From: JAZNOQ01 sp045589215
Lineage (GTDB): Bacteria; Bacillota; Clostridia; Oscillospirales; CAG-272
NCBI GenBank assembly: GCA_045589215.1
Contig: JAZNOQ010000174.1
Coordinates: 1-26,643 of the forward strand
Length of the DNA: 26,643 bases
Reading direction: 5' to 3'
The notes below the pieces were generated by a model. It saw only the letters and a list, made by a program, of their open reading frames with translations. It ran no database searches and was not told the origin of the DNA. Shown here piece after piece: positions 8,026-14,567 of this stretch (position 1 is its first letter; each line of letters opens with the position of its first letter). A program made the position numbers and the translations under genes.

Positions 8026-8151
8026 ATGCCTATTTTATTTGCGCTCGCAGGAACTCCCTTGGCGTACTTCGCAGAGGGAGCCATTCTCGGCGCTTCGGTC
8101 TATCTTGTAAGCCGAGGGGTAAAGAATCCTTTGCATACAAAGAAAAAGTAA
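8026..8151 (+). CDS. Small hydrophobic protein, 41 residues
   Basis: ATG at 8026 with AAAGGGGGAAAG upstream. The hydrophobic stretch is ILFALAGTPLAYFAEGAILG, continuing to ASVYLVSRG, followed by a lysine-rich end (KNPLHTKKK), consistent with a small membrane peptide. It starts 14 bases after the previous tiny ORF and is followed at once by a terminator. No family recognised. Confidence 0.5.
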   Translation: MPILFALAGTPLAYFAEGAILGASVYLVSRGVKNPLHTKKK

Positions 8152-8157
8152 AAATGT

Positions 8158-8185
8158 AACCGGCTCGGAATCATCCGAGCCGGTT
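8158..8185. terminator. Bidirectional terminator between convergent genes
   Basis: A perfect 12-bp stem (8158-8169 with 8174-8185) around the loop ATCA. It separates the plus-strand small ORFs from the minus-strand relaxase gene. The T-tracts are short on both sides, so efficiency is uncertain. Confidence 0.7.
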
Positions 8186-8192
8186 TGCCGGT

Positions 8193-8675
8193 TTAGTTAT
8201 ATATGATTCTCAAATAGTGTACACCAAATTTGCTAAGCAATCTTTTCAGAAAAGTCTCAAAACAAAAAAGCTCTTTTCTTTTTCCTGTATACCGCTCTCC
8301 CGTTCGGTAATTGATTGCATTACATACAAAATGGATATGAACATAGTCGGAATCCTCATGAACTGCGTATACCGTCTGATAATCAGTAGAAAGGTATTCT
8401 GCCACATAGTCAGCAAATTGTGCAACTAAAATCGGTTCTGACACTTCATAGTGCGGGAAAGTGATTACGTAATGTCTAATTTGAACCCCTTTTTCTTTTC
8501 CAAAGTAGGTTGCCACGTTCCGCATGCTTTTTGCCGGTTCTTGAGGATCAACTTGGAAATATCCATATAACCCCAGCTTTGTTTTTCGTGGATCAAGTAT
8601 ATAATTCAGTACATCTTTCGTGGAATCAGGATCTTTATATTGCCCTTTTCCGTTCACGATCTTTAGTATCGCCAT
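8193..8675 (-). CDS. Short MOBP-like relaxase / mobilization nuclease domain protein
   Basis: 160 residues from the ATG at 8675, with AGGGGG upstream; a TTG at 8702 is the alternative start and less likely. The N-terminus MAILKIVNGKGQYKDPDSTKDVLNYILDP carries a candidate catalytic tyrosine (Y25), followed by QIRHYVITFP and the metal-binding YVHIHFVCNAINYRTGERYTG motif (HxH, motif III of relaxases). In mobilizable elements this enzyme nicks the transfer origin and stays bound to the 5' end. Full relaxases are usually over 300 residues; this one ends soon after the nuclease domain, so it may be a single-domain version or a truncated copy. It faces away from the palindrome-rich spacer at 8703-8918, a natural place for oriT. 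Confidence 0.75.
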   Translation of the reverse strand: MAILKIVNGKGQYKDPDSTKDVLNYILDPRKTKLGLYGYFQVDPQEPAKSMRNVATYFGKEKGVQIRHYVITFPHYEVSEPILVAQFADYVAEYLSTDYQTVYAVHEDSDYVHIHFVCNAINYRTGERYTGKRKELFCFETFLKRLLSKFGVHYLRIIYN

Positions 8676-8769
8676 TTTTTGTTTACCCCCTATTTTTCGC
8701 AAGAGGGAAGGAATTTAGATAATTCCTCCCCCTGGGCCCCGCGATCTTTTACTGTATAGTTCATATGCG

Positions 8770-8785
8770 TTGTAAAAGTTTACAA
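8770..8785. repeat. 7-bp inverted repeat, operator- or oriT-like
   Basis: TTGTAAA (8770-8776) and TTTACAA (8779-8785) with a 2-base spacer, in the divergent spacer between the relaxase and the unknown gene. The size and symmetry fit a dimeric repressor site or a relaxase accessory site. Confidence 0.4.
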
Positions 8786-8803
8786 TGGAGCATTTACGTG
8801 CCG

Positions 8804-8899
8804 ATGTGTCGATCTTTGGATCAGAAATTTTTTCATTTTTACCCTTTTCACGCAAAAAACGTGGTATAATGAAAAAAAGCGATCCAAGGATCGACACAT
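8804..8899. repeat. 19-bp inverted repeat flanking an extended -10 promoter
   Basis: Arms 8804-8822 and 8881-8899 match at 18 of 19 positions, 58 bases apart. The right arm itself contains GATCC-AA-GGATC. The arms bracket the promoter of the 371-residue gene, which suits a looping repressor, or a replication or transfer origin. Confidence 0.65.
8862..8870 (+). promoter_or_regulatory. Extended -10 promoter of the 371-residue gene
   Basis: TGGTATAAT is a perfect TGn-TATAAT extended -10. No good -35 lies 17 bases upstream, as is normal for this promoter class. The start point would be near 8877, just ahead of the right inverted-repeat arm. Confidence 0.6.
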
Positions 8900-8918
8900 T
8901 GACACAAGGAGAAGCATT

Positions 8919-10034
8919 ATGAAAGATTCGATTTCTACCAATCCAATTAGCATTGAATTTATGCGAGAACAAATCATCAAACTAACGAATGCTTATTGTA
9001 TAAAAAGCAATTACAAACTAAGTCCACAAGAAACAGATATGATTGCGAGTTGCGTCATTATTGATTGGCTGTATAACTGGCTAAAAAATGACAAAAATGC
9101 TTCTCAGACTTTACGCAGTTTTTCAATAAAGAAATACATTTCAAAAGATGAATTAAAAAGACAATCTCTTGTAGAAACCGAACAATCATTAGCAAAATAC
9201 TATAGATTAAGAGATGCGAATATGCTATTTGATGCCATGTCAAAAGCCCGAGCAAAACAATATGAAAATGAAAGCGAAATGAAGCACCCCGAGGAACCAA
9301 CATTAACAAGAAAAGGAACCGATTTGTCTTTTTTAAAGCTACGTTTTTTAGATTTGGTTGCAGAGAATCAAGATGCTCTGTTTCGTTTGATGCTTCTAAG
9401 AAAAGATGCCTTTGTAGTTTCATCAGATAAGGGAAGTAATATAAGCCTAAAAAATGCATATGAAACCTATAACTCCATATTTGCGGAAATAAAGGAAATG
9501 CAAGATCCAAAGGAATATGTTATTGCCTGTCTTCAAATACATATTTTTGAGGTATCAAATCGGTTTCATTTTTTTGCGAAAATGGCGAAGTATATGCATG
9601 ATCATAATATTCTTGTAAGTTGCCCATCTACGTTCAACGCATCTTATTTTATTGGAAGGTACGATCCATCTCTTGAAATTGCGGATTCATATGATATCTT
9701 AAATTATGATAGAGTAGTTCAAGCCATATTTTCAAACAATAAAGAAGCTTTTATAAAGCAAGGACAAATACGTCATGCTCTCTACGCAATTAAAAAGATG
9801 TGGCTAGGCCTGTTTCCTACAGAACTTTTTCCGTCATGGAATATGACCACCTATAAAGATGCTATGGCCTTTTTTAAAAATCATTTTCCCATAGCTGAAA
9901 CATATATGCCAGTGATATTTGAAGAAAAAGGGAAAGATGAAAACTCTACACACAATAAACTTATTTCCTTATATGAACTACTACCGACTCTTTCAGAATA
10001 TAGAGAGCAGATGAAAAACTACAGAAAAAAATAG
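8919..10034 (+). CDS. Hypothetical protein, 371 residues, AT-rich
   Basis: ATG with AAGGAG (8906-8911) 7 bases upstream. I do not recognise a family. The protein is soluble, helical and lysine-rich, with many aromatic residues in the second half (HIFEVSNRFHFFAKMAKYMHDH, then MWLGLFPTELFPSW). No Walker, nuclease, HTH or membrane motif is evident. It is visibly more AT-rich than the genes on either side, with many AAA, AAT and ATA codons, which suggests separate acquisition. It has its own extended -10 promoter between 19-bp inverted repeats and its own strong terminator, so it is a self-contained unit between the relaxase and the replication helicase. Roles to consider: replication or maintenance protein, regulator, or defence/abortive-infection cargo. 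None can be supported from sequence alone. Confidence 0.75.
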   Translation: MKDSISTNPISIEFMREQIIKLTNAYCIKSNYKLSPQETDMIASCVIIDWLYNWLKNDKNASQTLRSFSIKKYISKDELKRQSLVETEQSLAKYYRLRDANMLFDAMSKARAKQYENESEMKHPEEPTLTRKGTDLSFLKLRFLDLVAENQDALFRLMLLRKDAFVVSSDKGSNISLKNAYETYNSIFAEIKEMQDPKEYVIACLQIHIFEVSNRFHFFAKMAKYMHDHNILVSCPSTFNASYFIGRYDPSLEIADSYDILNYDRVVQAIFSNNKEAFIKQGQIRHALYAIKKMWLGLFPTELFPSWNMTTYKDAMAFFKNHFPIAETYMPVIFEEKGKDENSTHNKLISLYELLPTLSEYREQMKNYRKK

Positions 10035-10048
10035 AAATTCATATCACC

Positions 10049-10083
10049 ATCCACAGGGGTTTTAAGCCCCTGTGGATTTTTTT
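10049..10083 (+). terminator. Rho-independent terminator of the 371-residue gene
   Basis: An 11-bp perfect stem (10049-10059 with 10067-10077), a 7-nt loop, and a run of seven T (10077-10083). It starts 14 bases after the stop codon. Confidence 0.9.
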
Positions 10084-10123
10084 CCAAAACCCTAGGCTGG
10101 CTTTTTTTGATACACTGTCATCA

Positions 10124-10138
10124 GGCAATGATATTGCC
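10124..10138. promoter_or_regulatory. 6-bp inverted repeat before the SF3 helicase gene
   Basis: GGCAAT (10124-10129) and ATTGCC (10133-10138) with a 3-base spacer, ending 23 bases before the helicase ATG. Possibly an operator; no clear -35/-10 pair is visible here. Confidence 0.3.
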
Positions 10139-10161
10139 AATATTTTGAAGGAGAAATTTTC

Positions 10162-11880
10162 ATGATTAAAATTCAAAACAACAGCAAAAACCTGATCGAA
10201 CCAATGGACTTCTTCGATCCACCACCCGGTAAGTTAATATGCCCGCTAGAATTTGACAATCTGGAAAAAGAGGCACTATTCTTTAGTGGGCAAACGGAGG
10301 AAACCAAAGATCTCATTGAGCCAATGGATTTCTTCGGTTCGCCTGAACGTGCACTGGAAGCATCCGAGGCAAACGCAATGCTTGAGAAATCTGCAAAAAA
10401 GACGCACCAAGCACCTCAAATCTCGGCAAAAATTGTCAAGGAACCGATTCAGACAGAGAAACCGGATCTTCCAAAGAACAATACGAAATCGGAGTCCCCG
10501 GTAGAAGTCATCTGCACCGATAAAAACGCTGTCAGCACTGCAAAACTTCACGTATCGCTCGGAACTCAAAAGACAAAACCGCTCGTTCACAAGCCATCCG
10601 AATACGAACTTTCAAAAATGGTTTTGGGCAGTATCTTCTGCTTTATGTGCGAGGAGCAGTTCTATATTTTCGATGCAAAATTTTACAAAAAAAGGACGGA
10701 ACGCGAAATGCACAGAATGATCAAAACGCTACTGGAGCACATCCGGATCCCTCTAATTAAAACAAAGCATATTAATGAAATCGTAAAATTACTTTACTTA
10801 GAAGAGTCCATCATTAAGAGACCGGATGAGCTCAATCAATGCGAAATTGCCTTTGACAATGGCGTTTTGAACATTCACACCGGCGCGTTTTATCCTCATT
10901 CCCCAAACAGTCTGGTTACGTACTTAATTGAATGTAATTATCATCCCACTTCCCAGCCCTATTGCCCCCGTTTCCAACAATTCTTGCAGGAAATCACCGG
11001 TGGGGACGTAGAACTGCAAATTCGAATTTTGGAGACGATCGGTTATATTCTGACCCCCGACAACAGGGGAAAAGCCATCTTCTTGTTTCAAGGCGTTTCG
11101 AATTCGGGCAAGAGTGTCCTTTGCGAGCTGATCAAATCCTTCTTCTCGGAGGAAGCGGTTATGCCCATCGATGTGCACAACCTGGGCGGTCGATTTATTG
11201 CGTCAAGTCTGGTGGGCAAGGCACTCTGTATTTCTGCCGATATGACATCGGATCCGCTGAGGGCAAGCAGCACCAGCAAGCTCAAGCAACTTTCCGGTGG
11301 AGATTTCGTGTCAGCGGAAGTACGGTATACACCAATGGTTTCTTTCTACAACCGTGCGAAATTCATACTGGCAACCAACCATCCTCTTTTGACGTCAGAA
11401 CAAGATGATGCTTTTGTTCAACGAATCGTAACAATACCCTTTGACTATGCCACTCCCCCGGAGAAACGAGATCGCAATTTGCTTTCATATCTCAAGGCGG
11501 AAAAGGACGGAATTGCCGCTTTAGCACTTTCTCATTATTTCCAACTGGTAAAAAACAATTACAATTTTACCGGTGACTATCCTATGAATGCTTCTATCGG
11601 TATTTTACGAAACGATGACCTGATGGCACACATCGAATCCAACATCTATAAAATGACGATTCAACATTTTGAGCCATCCAACGAGGACGGTATTTTCACC
11701 GAGGATGCCCACGCAATATTTGTTAGCGAATATGGGTATGTGGACATCAAATACTTCTCCAACCACTTTGCTCGATATGCCAATGAAAACTACAACGCCG
11801 AAAAGATTCGGCGCCGTAGGACTCCCGATGGTAACCCCATCAGCTATATCAAGGGAATAAAAATGAGAGGAGGTTTGTAA
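10162..11880 (+). CDS. P4-type superfamily 3 helicase / plasmid-phage primase
   Basis: 572 residues with GAAGGAG 9 bases upstream of the ATG. Residues 1 to about 145 are a low-complexity, proline- and lysine-rich tail bearing two copies of LIEPMDFF (11-18 and 51-58). The middle resembles the D5_N region. The SF3 helicase core follows: Walker A G311-VSNS-G316-K317-S318, a Walker B-like ALCISADM near 354-361, and a sensor segment AKFILATNH near 398-406. A winged helix probably ends the protein (YVDIKYFSNHFARYANENYN). P4-family enzymes unwind the origin of satellite phages, plasmids and integrative elements. There is no primase active-site motif in the N-terminal tail, so priming would come from elsewhere. 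A 44-residue ORF follows immediately, so it is probably cotranscribed towards the serine recombinase. Confidence 0.88.
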   Translation: MIKIQNNSKNLIEPMDFFDPPPGKLICPLEFDNLEKEALFFSGQTEETKDLIEPMDFFGSPERALEASEANAMLEKSAKKTHQAPQISAKIVKEPIQTEKPDLPKNNTKSESPVEVICTDKNAVSTAKLHVSLGTQKTKPLVHKPSEYELSKMVLGSIFCFMCEEQFYIFDAKFYKKRTEREMHRMIKTLLEHIRIPLIKTKHINEIVKLLYLEESIIKRPDELNQCEIAFDNGVLNIHTGAFYPHSPNSLVTYLIECNYHPTSQPYCPRFQQFLQEITGGDVELQIRILETIGYILTPDNRGKAIFLFQGVSNSGKSVLCELIKSFFSEEAVMPIDVHNLGGRFIASSLVGKALCISADMTSDPLRASSTSKLKQLSGGDFVSAEVRYTPMVSFYNRAKFILATNHPLLTSEQDDAFVQRIVTIPFDYATPPEKRDRNLLSYLKAEKDGIAALALSHYFQLVKNNYNFTGDYPMNASIGILRNDDLMAHIESNIYKMTIQHFEPSNEDGIFTEDAHAIFVSEYGYVDIKYFSNHFARYANENYNAEKIRRRRTPDGNPISYIKGIKMRGGL

Positions 11881-12015
11881 ATGCGCACCCGTGAGATCTG
11901 CTTCAAAGAAGCATCTAGTCTTACTTTGGAAGAACATCTTTTCCTGCTCTGTCAGATAATTGACGCCGCAACAGAGAGCGAAACGCCTGAAACAGAACAG
12001 ACTGCCGTTGCGTAA
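11881..12015 (+). CDS. Small acidic protein, 44 residues
   Basis: The ATG is the base next after the helicase TAA, and AGGAGG (11868-11873) lies 7 bases upstream inside the helicase gene, so translation is coupled. The sequence begins MRTREICFKEASSLTLEEHLFLLCQII and ends in an acidic, threonine-rich tail (ESETPETEQTAVA). One amphipathic helix is likely. No family recognised; the ribosome binding site and position support expression. Confidence 0.55.
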   Translation: MRTREICFKEASSLTLEEHLFLLCQIIDAATESETPETEQTAVA

Positions 12016-12061
12016 TTACGTAAACGGATAAATTTATTCTACATGAGAGGAGGTGAGCAGG

Positions 12062-13579
12062 ATGAAGCGAGCCATTGCTTATGCAAGATTTTCAAGCGAT
12101 CTTCAGCGCGAGGAGTCCATTGATGCCCAGCTGAGGGCGATCCGCAAATATTGTGACGAGAACGACTTCGTTCTGCTCGCCACCTATGCGGATAAGGGTG
12201 TTTCGGGAACCTCGGACAATCGTCCCGAGTTCCAGCGAATGATTTCGGCGGCAACTAAGGGAGACGTGGATGCCGTCATCGTCCACAAGCTCGACCGTTT
12301 TGCACGTAACAGATACGACTCCGCATTCTACAAGAATATTCTGAAAAAGAATAACGTCAAGCTGATCTCGGTGCTGGAGAATCTGCAGGACAGTCCCGAA
12401 AGCGTGATTCTGGAATCCGTGATTGAGGGTATGAACGAGTATTATTCGCTTAACCTTTCGAGGGAGGTTCGCAAGGGGCTGCAGGAGAATGCTCTGGAGT
12501 GCAAGGTAACGGGCGGTCCTCCTGCGCTAGGTTATTCGGTTGACCGAGCTACGCAAAAGTACGTCATCAACGAATACGAGGCGGAGGCGGTTCGTATGAT
12601 TTTCCGAATGTATCTCGGCGGCTACTCTTATACCGAAATCATTGACTCGCTTAACAGCAAGGGATACCGCACGCGGAGAGGGATTCCGTTTGCGAAGAAT
12701 TCGTTATACGCCATTCTGCGGAACGAGCGCTATACGGGCGTGTACATTTACGTCAAGGATTCCACCAAGAATCCAAAGGGCAAGTACGTTCGACACGGAG
12801 AATACGAGCCCGAAGCGGTCATTCGAATTCCCGGTGGGATCCCAGCCATTATCAGCGAGGAGGACTTCCGACGTGTTCAAATTAAGATGAAGGAGCGCCA
12901 ACACAAAGCCGCTAAATTCTCCGCAAAGCAGGAGTACCTACTCAGCGGTAAGATCTATTGCGGTGAGTGTGGAAGCCCTTATGCCGGTAATTCCCGCAGA
13001 CCACGTCCGGGACATCCGCTTTACATCTCTTACAAATGCACGCGGCGCAATCAGCGCAACACGCAATGCACCAATCCCGAGATCAATCGGGATAAGCTGG
13101 AGCAGTTGGTGCTTGAGCGACTGTCTGGAATATTATTCAATCCGACAGTGATTCCGCGGCTTGTAAAGCAATATAACGAATACATAGCGGAGAAGAGCGG
13201 AAGCGCGAAGGAGCGCGTGCGCGCATTACAAAAGGAGCTTCGTGATGTGGAGCGGAAGATTAACAACACCGTAAATCTCATGGTTGAAACCGGATCGGCT
13301 GCCTTCAAGGATAAGCTTCATGAGCTGGAGGAATCCAAGGAAAAACTCTTGTTTGAATTGGTCGAAGCCGAGGCGATGTTGAAGCGGGAGAATTTCTCCG
13401 AAGAAGAGATCAGTAAGTTGTTTCACATTGCCGAGCAACAACTAAAGAACGGCACGCTGGCAATTCGCCGTATGGTGATTGATCAGTATATTAACAAGGT
13501 TCTCATCTATCCCGATAGGATCGAGGTTCATATGAACCTTATGAGTGATTACACCTTGAAAGAGGTGATCGAGCAGTAG
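12062..13579 (+). CDS. Large serine recombinase (site-specific integrase)
   Basis: 505 residues from the ATG at 12062, which has AGGAGG (12048-12053) 8 bases upstream; a GTG at 12053 lies within that site and is rejected. The resolvase domain shows Y7-A-R9-F-S11 (S11 nucleophile), the GVSGTSDNRPEFQRM segment and HKLDRFARNRYDS. The recombinase domain follows (GGPPALGYSVD to NSLYAILRNERYTGVY), then a zinc ribbon (CGECG, then KCTRRNQRNTQC) and a coiled coil (about 380-430) typical of large serine integrases. Length is normal. It would integrate and excise the element between attP and attB. As usual for such genes it lies at the edge of the accessory block, next to a run of 12-bp repeats and a tRNA gene. 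Confidence 0.95.
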   Translation: MKRAIAYARFSSDLQREESIDAQLRAIRKYCDENDFVLLATYADKGVSGTSDNRPEFQRMISAATKGDVDAVIVHKLDRFARNRYDSAFYKNILKKNNVKLISVLENLQDSPESVILESVIEGMNEYYSLNLSREVRKGLQENALECKVTGGPPALGYSVDRATQKYVINEYEAEAVRMIFRMYLGGYSYTEIIDSLNSKGYRTRRGIPFAKNSLYAILRNERYTGVYIYVKDSTKNPKGKYVRHGEYEPEAVIRIPGGIPAIISEEDFRRVQIKMKERQHKAAKFSAKQEYLLSGKIYCGECGSPYAGNSRRPRPGHPLYISYKCTRRNQRNTQCTNPEINRDKLEQLVLERLSGILFNPTVIPRLVKQYNEYIAEKSGSAKERVRALQKELRDVERKINNTVNLMVETGSAAFKDKLHELEESKEKLLFELVEAEAMLKRENFSEEEISKLFHIAEQQLKNGTLAIRRMVIDQYINKVLIYPDRIEVHMNLMSDYTLKEVIEQ

Positions 13580-13621
13580 CCTTCGCTCGGTTCAAAAAAC
13601 ATTTTAACAAGTTTACGATTT

Positions 13622-13681
13622 GGTTGACGAACCAGTTGACGAACTAGTTGACCAAACGGTTGACCAAACGGTTGACGGCGC
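13622..13681 (+). repeat. Five 12-bp direct repeats with GTTGAC core
   Basis: GTTGAC recurs every 12 bases starting at 13623 (five copies; the last is partly diverged), 44 bases after the recombinase stop. If translated in the GTT-GAC frame the repeats read VDEP, VDEL, VDQT, VDQT, VDGA. They may be recombinase-binding or attachment-site repeats, or a decayed repeat-coding 3' end. There is no start codon for such a peptide. Confidence 0.7.
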
Positions 13682-13706
13682 GAATAAAACAGGTTGTCAC
13701 AAAACA

Positions 13707-13744
13707 AAAACGCCACCGAGAGGGAGGGATCTCGGTGGCGTTTT
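13707..13744. terminator. Strong bidirectional terminator after the recombinase
   Basis: A 15-bp perfect stem (13707-13721 with 13730-13744) with an 8-nt loop, flanked by A-rich bases on the left and T-runs on the right. It closes the accessory block's plus-strand transcription. Confidence 0.85.
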
Positions 13745-13765
13745 GTGATTCAAATAGAAAGAAAT

Positions 13766-13793
13766 AAGTCCACAACATTGCTGTTGTGGACTT
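13766..13793 (-). terminator. Terminator of the tRNA-Ser gene
   Basis: An 11-bp perfect stem (13766-13776 with 13783-13793), loop of 6, three bases past the tRNA 3' end on the minus strand and followed there by a T-rich stretch. Confidence 0.75.
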
Positions 13794-13796
13794 GAA

Positions 13797-13889
13797 TGGC
13801 GGAGAAGGAGAGATTTGAACTCTCGCGCCGGAAAAACCCGACCTACACCCTTAGCAGGGGCGCCTCTTCGGCCTCTTGAGTACTTCTCC
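13797..13889 (-). tRNA. tRNA-Ser (GCT anticodon)
   Basis: A 93-nt class II tRNA with encoded CCA. The acceptor stem is GGAGAAG with CTTCTCC and discriminator G. The anticodon loop is CTGCTAA (anticodon GCT, reads AGC/AGU). A long variable arm is present, and the T-arm reads GAGAGTTCAAATCTCTC. It has its own consensus promoter and terminator. It lies at the edge of the accessory region, but the neighbouring recombinase is of the serine type, which does not normally target tRNA genes. Confidence 0.96.
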
Positions 13890-13929
13890 ATACTCTTGCG
13901 AGCGGCCGTTGCAGAAACTCGCAGGAACT

Positions 13930-13958
13930 ATTATACCGCATTTCCATTGAAAAGTCAA
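13930..13958 (-). promoter_or_regulatory. Promoter of tRNA-Ser
   Basis: On the minus strand, TTGACT (13953-13958), a 17-base spacer and TATAAT (13930-13935). The start point would be near 13923, about 34 bases before the mature tRNA. Confidence 0.9.
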
Positions 13959-14017
13959 GGCGGATGGTTGAAAAACCGCATTTCTGATTGTAAATAAATT
14001 GTGAATGCGCCTTTTTC

Positions 14018-14046
14018 TTGACAACGGATCTTATTTCGTATATAAT
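14018..14046 (+). promoter_or_regulatory. Promoter of the NUDIX gene
   Basis: TTGACA (14018-14023), a 17-base spacer, TATAAT (14041-14046). Its location rules out the upstream TTG at 14018 as a start codon. Confidence 0.9.
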
Positions 14047-14071
14047 AGAAAAAAACAAAGCGGGGCTTTTT

Positions 14072-14548
14072 ATGAATTTTAAGCAGACAACCTTATGCTA
14101 TATTGAACGTGACGGTGCGTATCTGATGCTTCACCGCACGAAAAAAGAAAATGACGAAAACCGTGACAAATGGGTTGGCGTTGGGGGAAAATTTGAAAAC
14201 GGGGAGAGCCCCGAGGACTGTATGATGCGCGAGGTGTTCGAGGAGACGGGACTTTCCGTCACGAAATACGCTTACCGCGGCATCGTAACCTTCGTTTCCA
14301 ATCTTTACGGAACCGAGCATATGCATCTTTTTACGATCTCTGGATTTTCGGGGGAAGTGAAGGACTGCGACGAGGGGGAGCTTGAATGGATCGAAAAATC
14401 GGATCTCCTCGCGCTCCCGATGTGGGAAGGCGACAGGATCTTTCTAAAGCTTCTTGACGTTGACCGACCGTTTTTCTCGCTGAAGCTCGTTTACAGCGGA
14501 GACACGCTGACACGTGCCGTGCTTGACGGCAAGGTGATCAAATCGTAA
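14072..14548 (+). CDS. NUDIX hydrolase, MutT-like
   Basis: 158 residues from the ATG at 14072, which lies 25 bases after the -10 box; the site upstream (GCGGGG) is weak. The complete Nudix box is G39-x5-E45-x7-R53-E54-x2-E57-E58-x-G60-L61, which coordinates the metal ions for pyrophosphate hydrolysis. The length, and the WVGVGGKFE and FTISGFSGEVKDCDEGELEWI segments, are those of the 8-oxo-dGTP diphosphatase/MutT group, so sanitation of oxidised nucleotides is likely, though the subfamily substrate cannot be read with certainty. The FAD oxidoreductase starts 19 bases later and is probably cotranscribed. Confidence 0.92.
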   Translation: MNFKQTTLCYIERDGAYLMLHRTKKENDENRDKWVGVGGKFENGESPEDCMMREVFEETGLSVTKYAYRGIVTFVSNLYGTEHMHLFTISGFSGEVKDCDEGELEWIEKSDLLALPMWEGDRIFLKLLDVDRPFFSLKLVYSGDTLTRAVLDGKVIKS

Positions 14549-14567
14549 TGAAATCGGAGGAACAACG

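Noticed and set aside
13622..13681. Possible CRISPR array
   Set aside because: The 12-base units are contiguous with no unique spacers, and no cas genes are present.
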